Positions 17,805 through 27,047 are shown, numbered from the stretch's first letter. The stretch is DNA of 64,000 nt from Paraglaciecola mesophila (GCF_009906955.1 NZ_CP047656.1:372001-436000), one strand, 5' to 3'. The notes: generated by a model not told the origin, from the letters alone. Numbers and translations: made by a program.

Positions 17805-18788
17805 ATGGATCTTCAATCACTTCTTTACGAGTTCAAGCAGCTGGTCGGCATTTCAGCCAATACTACAAGTCACAATGAAAAACTGATTTCTGCGCTAGGT
17901 GGCACACTGGGAATTGCAGGGATCATGTGGGTAATGCATTTTGTTGCACAGGCTCACGTGCTCACCACGCAGAGCAGTGTCATGATTATCGCCTCAATGG
18001 GGGCCAGTGCCGTGCTCTTATTTGCCGTGCCTCACGGGGCGTTGTCTCAGCCTTGGGCTGTTGTTGGCGGGCACTTAATTTCTGCGCTGCTGGCCATTAC
18101 CAGTGTGAAGTATTTAGGCCATGGACCTTGGATTGCAGCGTTTGCTGTGGGTGGATCAATCGGCGTGATGTACTACTTGCGTTGTATTCACCCACCTGGC
18201 GGGGCAACGGCACTGACAATTGTCATTGGCGGCGCAGATATCGACGCCTTAGGATACCAGTTTTTGTGGATGCCTTTAGGCATAAATATTGTCGTTATTA
18301 TAGCTATTACGCTTCTATTTAACGGTTTGTTTAGCTGGCGTCGTTACCCTGTCCATCTGGCTCACAAACTAAAAAGGGCGGTTGGGACACCGTCAAATGA
18401 ACGTGAACATGAGTTAACCCAAGAAGATTTTGCCGCTGCAATGCAGAAGCTAGACTCGTATGTCGATATCACCCCAGATGGATTGACTGATTTGCTTGAA
18501 CTGGCCAAGAAGCATGCGGAAAAAAACATCACTCATCCCGAAAGCATCATTGCTGGGCGGATTTACAGTAATGGGAAATTGGGACGCCTGTGGAGCATTA
18601 GACAAGTGGTTGATGCCGCGCCGGTCAATACTCACGCGAGCAAAGACAAGGTGATTTATAAGGTATTAGCGGGACACGGCGGTTATGAAACCCATATGTG
18701 TCTACGCAGTGAGTTTCATAAGTGGGCACGTTTTGAAGTCGAAAAATACAATCAGCAATGGGTAAAGGTTGAAGAACAAAAAGCTTAA
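17805..18788 (+). CDS. HPP-family integral membrane protein
   Basis: About 327 residues. The N-terminal half has four or five hydrophobic helices with the family signature CIHPPGGATALT. Plant plastid members have been linked to nitrite transport; bacterial roles are little known. The C-terminal half (from about residue 190) is soluble and lacks recognisable CBS motifs. It contains TPDGLTDLLELAKKHAEKN and ends in a charged EKYNQQWVKVEEQKA tail. I start at ATG 17805 rather than TTG 17796, since the protein then begins MDLQSLLYEFKQLVG. It is a single gene, convergent with a DUF2891 gene. Confidence 0.75.
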   Translation: MDLQSLLYEFKQLVGISANTTSHNEKLISALGGTLGIAGIMWVMHFVAQAHVLTTQSSVMIIASMGASAVLLFAVPHGALSQPWAVVGGHLISALLAITSVKYLGHGPWIAAFAVGGSIGVMYYLRCIHPPGGATALTIVIGGADIDALGYQFLWMPLGINIVVIIAITLLFNGLFSWRRYPVHLAHKLKRAVGTPSNEREHELTQEDFAAAMQKLDSYVDITPDGLTDLLELAKKHAEKNITHPESIIAGRIYSNGKLGRLWSIRQVVDAAPVNTHASKDKVIYKVLAGHGGYETHMCLRSEFHKWARFEVEKYNQQWVKVEEQKA

Positions 18789-18844
18789 GCGCGGATGCAT
18801 GAACACCAGCGCTTTGCTATTTTCCACGACAACCTGAGAGTGTT

Positions 18845-19954
18845 TTACAACCCGCGTTCGGTGGTTAGGTAGGTAGCAAAACTGCCCAACCAATGACTAC
18901 CCATGTAATGCATATCGTGGATCACTGAATCAATACCCGCCGTGTGATGCTTTTTCGCCGCACTATTTATCGCCGCTAATCTCTTATCGTTTTTTGGCAA
19001 CGCAGAGGCAATGCCTTCTAACATCCATGCTCTGCTTAAATTAAGCCCATCTAAGTGGGCCAGTTTGCCATCGCTTTTATCGACTACCGTGGCTACGCTC
19101 AACCAATCACTGCTTCCGTCGCTAGGGATTGTGGGCAAGAACTCACTCAGCCATTTGCTGTAGTCGGTCTTAGGTAAAACGCGACGCATTAAGTCTGCTT
19201 CGGCAATACAGGGGGATAAAAAATCTTGTCCTGATGGTTCGTAAGCGAGGGGACAATTTACGTCATTCGCATACAAACGTGTAACTGTGCTCTTAAGTAG
19301 CTGATTAAAAGCTGTATTGTTCGCGGTGTTACTCCAATCCAACATTAGGCCAAATGCAAACGCGGTTTGACTGTGCTCACCTACGCGAATGGGAAATGAA
19401 AGTTTGGGCAACCAGTCGGATAGATTAGCAACAATTTTGTTTTCTAACGGCGTCAATGTTGCTAACCATTCTTTAGCTTGAGGATTGTCCCATTCACGTA
19501 ATTCGCTGGTGAGTTGTAAAAACCAAGCTAGGCCGTAAGGGCGCTCGAAACTGGTGCCAGTGCCTTCTCGGTTGAAATAGGCTAATTCACCGTCGATATG
19601 CGCTTGGCTAAAGCTTTGTCCTAAGCTTGCCATTATCTCCTTGTAATGCACCGAGTCAGGGTGTTGGCTAGCGATCCTAGTGAGCAACCAATGCCCATGG
19701 ACCGAAGAATGCCAGTCGAAGCAACCATAAAAGGCAGGGTACAGTTCTTTTGGCGTTTTTACGTCTTGATCGCCTGTCATCATGTGTTTGATGATATTTG
19801 GATATTCTTTGTGCACACACTCAAGGGCGAGTTCGGCAAAACGGTCACTCATTTGGTCTTGTGTAGGAACCGTTGATTGCTCATTTTGCGCCGCGAAGGC
19901 AATGCCACAATACATGGCAATAGATAAACTTATTGCTTTGATTTTCATCGTCAT
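18845..19954 (-). CDS. DUF2891 family exported protein
   Basis: About 369 residues with a signal peptide (MTMKIKAISLSIAMYCGIAF, then AAQ). The mature part matches the DUF2891 pattern: FAELALECVHKEYPN, then FYGCFDWHSSVHGHWLL, with paired His/Asp/Trp residues. It also has RPYGLAWFLQLTSELREW and SQTAFAFGLMLDW, reminiscent of alpha/alpha-barrel enzymes. No function is established that I know of. I start at ATG 19954, since a reading from 19999 would put 15 polar residues before the signal peptide. It is convergent with the HPP gene. Confidence 0.7.
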   Translation of the reverse strand: MTMKIKAISLSIAMYCGIAFAAQNEQSTVPTQDQMSDRFAELALECVHKEYPNIIKHMMTGDQDVKTPKELYPAFYGCFDWHSSVHGHWLLTRIASQHPDSVHYKEIMASLGQSFSQAHIDGELAYFNREGTGTSFERPYGLAWFLQLTSELREWDNPQAKEWLATLTPLENKIVANLSDWLPKLSFPIRVGEHSQTAFAFGLMLDWSNTANNTAFNQLLKSTVTRLYANDVNCPLAYEPSGQDFLSPCIAEADLMRRVLPKTDYSKWLSEFLPTIPSDGSSDWLSVATVVDKSDGKLAHLDGLNLSRAWMLEGIASALPKNDKRLAAINSAAKKHHTAGIDSVIHDMHYMGSHWLGSFATYLTTERGL

Positions 19955-20292
19955 CTTATATCTCTTTACTGGTTGAGCGCAGAATACTCGCTCTGTCATG
20001 GCGATGCAACGTGTGCAAGGGGCTGCTCAAGAAGGTCAATAGTGAGGAAATTGCAGCGAGCAAGCCAACAAGCGTGCAAACGCAACGCTCTTTGAGCTTA
20101 CTTGAAGCATGTTTGGCACTGAAGCGCCCGTCGCTCCGCAACGTATCAACTGAGGCATACAGTGATGTTCACTGGTAAGTATCCGTCAATCTGTCATCAC
20201 AACTTGCGTCATAATCCTAAAACTGGTTAAAATACTGTATAAACCACTGTATATTACATCGACCTATCAAAGTAGGCGCTGACCATTAGATA
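19955..20292. other. Spacer before the CIA30-nuclease operon, with a duplicated ACTGTATA
   Basis: Two copies of ACTGTATA (20234-20241 and 20246-20253) stand in direct orientation, 12 bp apart, about 40-60 bp before the operon. Each matches one half of the LexA box, but they are not arranged as an inverted pair. Nothing else is recognised here. Confidence 0.45.
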
Positions 20293-20790
20293 ATGAGCGT
20301 GTCATCTATGAATCTTTTTAAAATTAATGCAAGCGATAGCTGGAAATCGGTAAACGACGGCGTTATGGGTGGCATATCAAAGTCTCAATTATCCCATGTG
20401 GACAAACTCGCCGTGTTTAGTGGTCATGTTTCTTTAGAAAATAACGGTGGCTTTGCATCCGTTACCAGACGTGTTTTTGTGTTAGATGTCACTCACAATG
20501 CAGAGTTATCAATTCGTGTTATGGGTGATGGCAAACGCTATCAATTACGCTTAAAACCCAGTTTAGATAAAGGTGTGCCTTCCTATGGTGTAGGCTTTAG
20601 TACTCAAGCTAATGTTTGGCAGACCTTCCGTTTTAAACTGAACGAGTTCAAAGCGACCTTGCGCGGTAAAAAAGTAGCTGATGCCCCCATGCTGAATTGG
20701 CAGGATGTAAGACAGCTTGGTTTTTTAATAAGCGATCGCCAACAAGGGGACTTTTGTTTGCTGATTGACAGTATTACCTTAGATGAATGA
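20293..20790 (+). CDS. CIA30-family protein
   Basis: A 165-residue soluble protein related to the CIA30 (complex I intermediate-associated protein 30) family, a galactose-binding-like beta sandwich. Family hallmarks are visible: WKSVNDGVMGGISKSQL near the N-terminus, then SLENNGGFASVTR, RVMGDGKRYQLRLK and the ending DFCLLIDSITL. Its bacterial role is unclear; an assembly or carbohydrate-related role is guessed from the family. Its last 8 bp (ATGAATGA) overlap the start of the nuclease gene, so the two are translationally coupled. ATG 20308 is an alternative start five codons in. Confidence 0.8.
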   Translation: MSVSSMNLFKINASDSWKSVNDGVMGGISKSQLSHVDKLAVFSGHVSLENNGGFASVTRRVFVLDVTHNAELSIRVMGDGKRYQLRLKPSLDKGVPSYGVGFSTQANVWQTFRFKLNEFKATLRGKKVADAPMLNWQDVRQLGFLISDRQQGDFCLLIDSITLDE

Positions 20791-23149
20791 TATAAATAAG
20801 GTTTCTCAAGATGTGACTGCCTTGGCAAAGCCAGCCAATTCAGTGTTAGTGCTACCAGAAAAATACTATCTTGATCATTTCAATGAGTTCATTGCTTATG
20901 CTGAAATGCATTGTGCATCCCTTCTATCGTCGTCTCATATCGAATTTATTCATAGGTTTAAACAATTCGAGCACAATACTCAGTGCATGTTTGTTCGTGC
21001 AGCGAATCGTAAAGGGCCGTTTATCGCGTTTAGCAAGATGCTAGCGTATGGAGAAATTGAAAACTGTCAGCAGCAATTGGATACCTTGATAGAAATGGGG
21101 GCATTGCGACACGCTGAAAATAATGACGTTAGCTTACTGTTAGGTACACTGAATAAGACGCAACTAGTCGAATTGTTAAGTGCTCAGGATATATTGTTTA
21201 AAAAAAGTGCTCCGAAAGCCGAGCTATTGAGGTTAGCCAAAGTTCTTGCCCCTAGTGCTGTCGTTCAGCATGAGGTGTGTGATGACATTAAAGTGAAAAC
21301 CTTTGTTAATGAATGGCAATACTTGCTGTTTTTATTTTTCGGCAATCTTAAAAGTGCCCTTGATAAGTTTTCGATGCGCGATTTAGGCGTACTCAAAACA
21401 CGCCGTAAATCGAAACAGCAAGGGCCGCGCTTTGATGACATTGAGCATGCTCAAAGTGCCTTTTATTTTGCCCAATTACAACAGCAGCTGGCAACAATGA
21501 GTGACCAAGAGCTGCTTGTATTAGCACAAAACCGCGCCATACAGAAAAGCCCCGTCGGGATTATAGCCAATGAATACGCAGCCCAATTTTGGTACGAAAT
21601 AGGCTGCGCATTATTTATGCTTGATGATGAAGATGCAAAAAACAACGCTCTGGCATTTTGGCGACTATCGTCACACCAAAAAGCACAAGAACGCCTGATA
21701 AGAGAAACCTATAAAATTGATAAAGCACACGCCAAAACTGCTCTTGAAGCGATACTTGATTCACCAAAAGACGATGAGTTGAGCTTATTCGCATTTGATT
21801 TTTACCAGCGTAAATTCAATCAAGCAAAATTAAGTGTGCGGACCCAGCGCCTTCGTGAACACAGCAGTAAGCTGTACATAGATGAAGTGTATAAAGATCG
21901 TGTGGAATTAGGCGTAAAGCGTTATTACGAAGCACTAAGTTTGAGTGATGAAAAATACGCAGCTAACGAAAAACAAACCAAGTATCAAACTGAATTTAAA
22001 AGCGAGCAAGTGCAACCGTCTGTGCAAGATATCCAAGAGCTGCAACATGCTCAGCACAGTACTGCCCATACACGGGTTTCACATACGCAGGTTTATCGAA
22101 CCGAAAATCGTTTATTTAGGGCGTTGTTTGGATTGACCTTTTGGCACGAACTTTTTAATGAGGCCGAACGAGCTACGGGCTCTGAATTTGATCGTAAACC
22201 ACGTCTGATCAAAGAGAATAGCTTATATCAAGAGCTCGAAAAGCAAGTCGAGGCGCGCTTAGCACTGTTTACGCAATATAAGCCGTATTCTGCTACCAGC
22301 CATGCCATGGAATACATCACTCAAGTGGCCACTGGTAATTATGGACAGCCCAACGGCATATTTCGCTGGCACAGCAAAATACTCGAAATCATAAGCGTGT
22401 TTCTGCAACATGTTGATGGGCAATGTGTGGCGAATCACTTAAGGGCGATGGCAAAAAATTACCAAGGGTTAAAGGATGGTTACCCTGATTTAATGGTCAT
22501 CGAACATCAGCAATTACGCTTTGAAGAAGTCAAAGCGCCTGGAGACCAGTTGCGCGCCAATCAATTAGTCAGCATTGATGCGTTGCAAAATGCCGGTTTT
22601 AACGTAGGAGTATGCCAAGTTGAATGGCGTTACAACCCTCAGCAACCTTATGTGGTGGTTGATGTTGAGACCACAGGTGGATGCAAGCCAGGGCACCGCG
22701 TTACAGAGATTGGTGCCGTTAAAGTGATAAACGGTAGGGTAGTCGACAGCTGGAGCAGCCTCATCAACCCCGAGCGTCGTATACCCCATTTTATTACCCG
22801 CCTAACGGGGATCAGCAATAACATGGTTGAAGATGCGCCGCTATTTTGCGAAGTGATAGATGATTTAGAGTGCTTTATGCAGGACTGCATTTTTGTTGCT
22901 CATAATGTCAATTTTGACTACGGTTTTTTTAAATTAGAATACGCCCGTTTGGAGCGTACATTCACAATGCCAAAGCTGTGTACGGTACGTGAAATGCGTA
23001 AATATTTCCCGGGCTTAAAATCCTATTCTTTAGGTAAACTAACCAAAGAATACGGCTTGTCTCTTGAAAACCACCACAGAGCACTATGTGATGCCCAAGC
23101 GGCGGCAGAGTTACTGATTATGGTCAACGAAAAAAAACACCATGCCTGA
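20783..23149 (+). CDS. FAN1-type VRR-NUC nuclease fused to a DnaQ-like DEDDh exonuclease
   Basis: A 788-residue two-nuclease protein. Residues about 1-610 resemble bacterial FAN1: a helical DNA-binding N-terminal part including LNKTQLVELLSAQDILFKKS (SAP-like), a TPR-like middle and a C-terminal VRR-NUC core. In that core, PD (about 567) and EEVKAPGD (about 579-586) form a PD-(D/E)xK site. FAN1 enzymes cut 5' flaps and unhook interstrand crosslinks. After a short linker, residues about 625-785 form a complete DEDDh exonuclease: VDVETTG, HNVNFDYGF and HHRALCD. The single frame is uninterrupted, and known bacterial FAN1 proteins are about 560 residues. It is coupled to the CIA30 gene by an 8-bp overlap. 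The fusion suggests joint 5' and 3' strand processing. Confidence 0.85.
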   Translation: MNDINKVSQDVTALAKPANSVLVLPEKYYLDHFNEFIAYAEMHCASLLSSSHIEFIHRFKQFEHNTQCMFVRAANRKGPFIAFSKMLAYGEIENCQQQLDTLIEMGALRHAENNDVSLLLGTLNKTQLVELLSAQDILFKKSAPKAELLRLAKVLAPSAVVQHEVCDDIKVKTFVNEWQYLLFLFFGNLKSALDKFSMRDLGVLKTRRKSKQQGPRFDDIEHAQSAFYFAQLQQQLATMSDQELLVLAQNRAIQKSPVGIIANEYAAQFWYEIGCALFMLDDEDAKNNALAFWRLSSHQKAQERLIRETYKIDKAHAKTALEAILDSPKDDELSLFAFDFYQRKFNQAKLSVRTQRLREHSSKLYIDEVYKDRVELGVKRYYEALSLSDEKYAANEKQTKYQTEFKSEQVQPSVQDIQELQHAQHSTAHTRVSHTQVYRTENRLFRALFGLTFWHELFNEAERATGSEFDRKPRLIKENSLYQELEKQVEARLALFTQYKPYSATSHAMEYITQVATGNYGQPNGIFRWHSKILEIISVFLQHVDGQCVANHLRAMAKNYQGLKDGYPDLMVIEHQQLRFEEVKAPGDQLRANQLVSIDALQNAGFNVGVCQVEWRYNPQQPYVVVDVETTGGCKPGHRVTEIGAVKVINGRVVDSWSSLINPERRIPHFITRLTGISNNMVEDAPLFCEVIDDLECFMQDCIFVAHNVNFDYGFFKLEYARLERTFTMPKLCTVREMRKYFPGLKSYSLGKLTKEYGLSLENHHRALCDAQAAAELLIMVNEKKHHA

Positions 23150-23169
23150 TATAGCCATAGTGTTTTTTT
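23131..23169. terminator. Terminator overlapping the end of the FAN1-DnaQ gene
   Basis: AAAAAAACAC (23131-23140) pairs with GTGTTTTTTT (23160-23169). An inner ATG/CAT pair and one mismatch extend the stem. The left arm lies inside the coding region. A and T tracts on both sides suit the convergent genes. Confidence 0.75.
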
Positions 23170-23196
23170 GTCTGTTTTGATGTCGTAAATGTTGGT

Positions 23197-24144
23197 TTAC
23201 TGCCCCAATAAGAAAATGAGGGGGATGGGCAAGCGGGCATTCCACGCATCTTCTGTATGTGCGGCACCTTCAAAGGTGAGGGTTTGCCAATTATTACTGT
23301 CATAGCCCTTGTCGCGCATTATTGCGTCAGCACGTTTTTGTAATGCTGGGTATTTAGCATCTAATGTGGCAGTGCCATGATCAAAATAGATCCGATGATT
23401 ATTGGCAGTCGGCAGATGCTCTTCCATGTAACTAAAAAACGCTTGTGGAATAAGCTGGTCCTCAGAATCAAAATCACCAGGCCAGTGAGTTGAAAGACAA
23501 GCCGCAGCACCGAAAACATCGGGGTACTCACTGATCGCGTACAGCGATATTAATCCCCCCATACTTGAGCCCATTAGATAGGTGTTCTCAGGGTCAGTAT
23601 GCACGTTGTAGGTTGTATCGATGTAGGGTTTTAGCTCAGTGACAATGAATTTTAAGTACTCGTCTGACTGCACTTTATTGCCTGAGAACAAGGATTGCGA
23701 ACCGTTATGTGTCCCTTGATACAGTGCCTTTCGTTTATCACTGCTTAGACTTTCAAATGGTTTTTGGGGAAAATATTCAGCGTGCCTGAGTGTTGCTCCG
23801 CCATTGTCGATACCCACGACAATAAAGTGTCTAAGCTTAGATTTTTCCAATAGCGCAGAAGCAACCGCATCTACGCCCCATGCCTGACCATTCCACGTTG
23901 AAGAGCGATCGAACAGCATTTGCCCATCGTGCATATAAAGCACTGCGAACTTTTCACCTCGTTTAGTTGATTTTGCGTACTGTTCTGGTAACCAGACATG
24001 AACATTTCGAGAGGCGACGTAGTTGGATTTAAAATCTTTAATAGTGATCAAATTACCACTTGTGACTTTACTTGCTGAGCTCCCTCCAGAATATAGAGTG
24101 AACATCAGAGCAAAGCTTAACGAAAACAGCAATATTTTACGCAT
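23197..24144 (-). CDS. Exported esterase-D-like alpha/beta hydrolase
   Basis: A 315-residue enzyme with a signal peptide (KILLFSLSFALMFTLYSGGSS). The alpha/beta hydrolase core has the oxyanion segment LYMHDGQMLFDRSSTWNG and VVGIDNGG. The nucleophile elbow is GSSMGG with Ser near residue 193. The putative catalytic His is in FEGAAHTEDAWNARLP near the C-terminus. This pattern fits the esterase-D/IroE-like family, which includes trilactone siderophore and acetylated-sugar esterases. No siderophore or polysaccharide cluster is adjacent, so the substrate is unknown. It is convergent with the FAN1-type gene. Confidence 0.8.
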   Translation of the reverse strand: MRKILLFSLSFALMFTLYSGGSSASKVTSGNLITIKDFKSNYVASRNVHVWLPEQYAKSTKRGEKFAVLYMHDGQMLFDRSSTWNGQAWGVDAVASALLEKSKLRHFIVVGIDNGGATLRHAEYFPQKPFESLSSDKRKALYQGTHNGSQSLFSGNKVQSDEYLKFIVTELKPYIDTTYNVHTDPENTYLMGSSMGGLISLYAISEYPDVFGAAACLSTHWPGDFDSEDQLIPQAFFSYMEEHLPTANNHRIYFDHGTATLDAKYPALQKRADAIMRDKGYDSNNWQTLTFEGAAHTEDAWNARLPIPLIFLLGQ

Positions 24145-24338
24145 TTTAGATACCTGTATATGTAATAACAGCTTGTCGCTCAGTGCTCATAAGAGGTGTT
24201 TATAACCATATGACTCGCGTCCTATAACATTATAAGCACGGCGAAAAACTCGCTAGGACTATAGCAAGCATCAGCTGTTAAATCTGATTCATACGTATGC
24301 ATTGATTAAAATTGTTGTTTGATAAGTATGATTAGGCA

Positions 24339-24375
24339 TAACAGCAACAAAGCTAAGTCGTTAACAGCAACAAAG
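24339..24375. repeat. 14-bp direct repeat near the 3' end of the AraC gene
   Basis: TAACAGCAACAAAG occurs at 24339-24352 and 24362-24375, 23 bp apart. It lies between the esterase promoter region and the end of the AraC-type gene. The role is unknown. Confidence 0.5.
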
Positions 24376-24383
24376 TGTAGTAA

Positions 24384-25178
24384 TTACTCAACGTGGAATG
24401 GTTTCATATAGCGCTTTGGCGATTCACCGAGTAGGTTTTTAAACATGGTGATAAAAGCGCTCACTGAACTGTAGCCAAGGTACTCAGAAACCCGTTGCAC
24501 TGACATGTTACTGCTAAGTTTTTGCACGGCGATAATCGCATGCATCTGTGCTCGCCAGTGGCCAAAGGTCATGCCAGTCTCTCGCTTTATTAGGCGTGCA
24601 AGCGTGCGTTCAGTCATGGCTAAATAGCTTGCCCACTGGCTGAGCGTCTTTCGGTCATCTGGGTAGGCTATAAGACGTTGCGCTAACTTAGCGATCGTGG
24701 GGTGTGTTGATAAGGGCAATGCCATGGGTTGTTTGGGTAGGCCGCTGACTACATCGATTAATACTTGAGCCATTCGACTGGTGTCCCCATAGCTGGGGTA
24801 ATGTTGATCTAATGAAGCAAAATGACAGATTAGCGCTTTAGCCAGAGGGCTTATAGCAAGCGTGCAGGTTTTATTTGGCATGCGAAGTTCGTTAGGTTGA
24901 ATAAACACGTGGCAAAGCTGTGCATGATCAGAAGCGCGATTACTATGGCTCACATGAGCGGGGATCCAAATCGCGCTGTGAGTTGGCACCATCCACATTT
25001 TGCCGGCAACTTCACACGTAACATAGCCATGCAATGCGAGGATAAGCTGCCCTTTAGGGTGGGTATGTAGAGGCAGTTCGTGGCTATTGTTGACTTTCTC
25101 TAAACGGGCAACCACGGGTTGAGGCATAGATTCGAAATGTTGTAGATCACTCCACTGTATAAAGTTCAATAAGCTCAT
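24384..25178 (-). CDS. AraC-family transcriptional regulator (NimR/YeaM-like)
   Basis: A 264-residue regulator. The N-terminal half is a cupin-like sensor domain (PLHTHPKGQLILALHGYVTC, then WIPAHVSHSN). The C-terminal half has two helix-turn-helix motifs, the first around WASYLAMTERTLARLIKRET and the second ending VSEYLGYSSVSAFITMFKN, followed by GESPKRYM. It is divergent from a CynX/NimT-type transporter across a 309-bp spacer. The same pairing occurs in E. coli, where NimR (YeaM) controls NimT (YeaN). It probably controls that neighbour. The inducer is unknown here. Confidence 0.85.
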   Translation of the reverse strand: MSLLNFIQWSDLQHFESMPQPVVARLEKVNNSHELPLHTHPKGQLILALHGYVTCEVAGKMWMVPTHSAIWIPAHVSHSNRASDHAQLCHVFIQPNELRMPNKTCTLAISPLAKALICHFASLDQHYPSYGDTSRMAQVLIDVVSGLPKQPMALPLSTHPTIAKLAQRLIAYPDDRKTLSQWASYLAMTERTLARLIKRETGMTFGHWRAQMHAIIAVQKLSSNMSVQRVSEYLGYSSVSAFITMFKNLLGESPKRYMKPFHVE

Positions 25179-25487
25179 TTGTCAGTAATTAGTGGTTTGT
25201 TGTCATTATTTGTAAATTATAAGGCTTGAAGAGCTTTTATAATAGCCACAATTTTGAGACGTTTTTCACAATGTTCAAACTCGATGTGAGTCGCTCGGCC
25301 TATGCTGATATCGCATATCGCATATCGCTTATCGCTTAGTGAATAGTGCAGGTATGCACCTTATTGGAGTACAAACTGTGCCTTTCGATCCTGTGCCCTT
25401 CAATCATGTGACTGTAAGTCGAGAAATGCATAAAAGTGAAAAATGCGGCGCAAGCCTTAACAGCCATATAGTCAAACGGGAGTAAAT
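25179..25487. promoter_or_regulatory. Divergent regulatory region with a four-unit heptamer repeat
   Basis: At 25308-25335 the heptamer ATATCGC occurs three times in tandem and a fourth time as TTATCGC. This is the only notable element in the AraC/transporter spacer and is a candidate binding region for the regulator. The transporter start has CGGGAG at 25477-25482. Confidence 0.45.
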
Positions 25488-26732
25488 GTGCAGTTAGTCA
25501 ACAGGATAGAGCGGTCGGCACCGCGTAAAATAGCTGCATCAACCTTTGTTTTAGTATTGGGAATACTGTTTGTCGCAGCGAATTTGCGGGCACCCATCAC
25601 GAGTATTGCCCCTGTTATTGAACATATAATTAACACCTTTACGTTAAGCAGCGCTCAAGCAGGTATGTTAACGACACTACCTCTTATTGCATTTGCTCTC
25701 GCATCTCCTTTGGCTGCAAAGTTAGCGCGTAAAATAGGGATCGAAACGGCAATTTTTATTGCTCTTATTCTGATAGGAGCAGGTATTGTTTTGCGGTTAG
25801 TTGATGCTATGTGGATGCTATACCTTGCGACCGCGGTTATTGGAGTAGGGATAGCCATAGGCAATGTGCTGCTGCCAAGTTTGATTAAGCGAGATTTTGC
25901 AGCGCGAGTTACCATGATGACTTCATGTTACGTGTTGGCTATGGGGATTTTCTCAGGTGGTTTTTCCGCCTTAGTGACGCCTCTTGCCAACGAGCGTGCT
26001 CTGCAATGGCAAGGGGCGTTGGGAATATTTGGTGTGGTAACTCTGCTGAGCCTTTTACTCTGGCTACCACGATTAACCAAACGCACCATGCCTGATGATG
26101 TTTCGCCTGCAACGATCGATTTGTCCAATAGGGTTGCTCCTAATTCTGCAAAAGCCAGTAAAGTGTGGCACTTCTCGCTCGCATGGCAGGTGACACTGTT
26201 TCTCGGGCTTAATTCCTTTATGACCTATGTACTGATTGGTTGGTTACCCAATATTCTCGTTGAAGCGGGTTATACTCGGGTCTATGCAGGTGTGCTGCAC
26301 GGATGGTTGCAATTTGCTTCAGCCATTCCAGGTTTTGTGCTAATTCCCATTTTGGCAAGGTTGAAAGACCAACGCGTACCAGCGGTTACTATATCGCTAT
26401 TAGGAGCGGTAAGTATTTTGGGGCTACTGTATGCACCCCAATTTGCTTTTTTATGGACTGTGCTGATTGGGTTTAGCTCAGGCGGTTGCTTTATTTTAGG
26501 TTTGCCTTTTATCAGCTTTAGAAGTCAAAACGCACTGCAAGCTGCATCCTTGTCGGGAATGGCGCAATCATTCGGTTACTCGTTAGCGGCAATTGGGCCA
26601 ATGTTGGCTGGCTATTTATATTCAGCCTTTGGGAGTTGGTCTGGCAGTTTATGGATGTGTGCGCTTGCTTGTCTACTGTGCGCTTTTGTTGGATTAGGCT
26701 GTGGGCGAAACAAAGTACTCCCTCATTTTTAG
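25488..26732 (+). CDS. MFS transporter, CynX/NimT family
   Basis: A 414-residue major-facilitator protein with 12 predicted helices. The first helix carries the CynX/NimT family phrase VAANLRAPITSIAPVI, followed by AGMLTTLPLIAFALASPLAAKLARKIG. The family includes the cyanate transporter CynX and the 2-nitroimidazole exporter NimT. The start is GTG at 25488 with CGGGAG 5 bp upstream; an ATG at 25486 is out of frame. Divergent AraC-type regulation points to a NimT-like efflux role, but the substrate is inferred from synteny only. Confidence 0.85.
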   Translation: MQLVNRIERSAPRKIAASTFVLVLGILFVAANLRAPITSIAPVIEHIINTFTLSSAQAGMLTTLPLIAFALASPLAAKLARKIGIETAIFIALILIGAGIVLRLVDAMWMLYLATAVIGVGIAIGNVLLPSLIKRDFAARVTMMTSCYVLAMGIFSGGFSALVTPLANERALQWQGALGIFGVVTLLSLLLWLPRLTKRTMPDDVSPATIDLSNRVAPNSAKASKVWHFSLAWQVTLFLGLNSFMTYVLIGWLPNILVEAGYTRVYAGVLHGWLQFASAIPGFVLIPILARLKDQRVPAVTISLLGAVSILGLLYAPQFAFLWTVLIGFSSGGCFILGLPFISFRSQNALQAASLSGMAQSFGYSLAAIGPMLAGYLYSAFGSWSGSLWMCALACLLCAFVGLGCGRNKVLPHF

Positions 26733-27047
26733 CGGACAGATACTGTAATCGAAAAACACACAGCTCGATTAAGGGCTGGGTGTGTTAGCGCTTTAAGGCG
26801 TGTTATCTAAAGACTTTACATTCCAGCCTTGTAACATTTACTGTCATTTTTGAGGTAAGTCGTGATTCGTTTCACACTGTCCATCCATATTTCATCAATA
26901 CACATTTTATTACGTTTGCTCAAGGCCCTTGGTTATCGAGGTTCTGGCACGTTATTGCATTTGTTTCTGCTTGAGAAACACATTCTGGCTTTGCACTTGC
27001 TCCTTCAAACCTCGACTCCACATTCCATTCATTTTAGGAGAGAGATT
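26733..27047. other. Spacer between transporter and dehydrogenase
   Basis: The first 60 bp contain an imperfect hairpin (ACACACAGC with GCTGGGTGTGT) that may end the transporter transcript. The rest is the leader of the dehydrogenase gene. An in-frame 62-codon upstream extension from 26862 exists but does not look like protein of this family. Confidence 0.45.

Noticed and set aside
20234..20253. Canonical SOS box
   Set aside because: The two half-sites are in direct, not inverted, orientation; the CTGT-N8-ACAG pattern is absent.
26862..27047. 62-codon N-terminal extension of the dehydrogenase
   Set aside because: The family start is at 27048 with a strong AGGAG; the extension has no family similarity.
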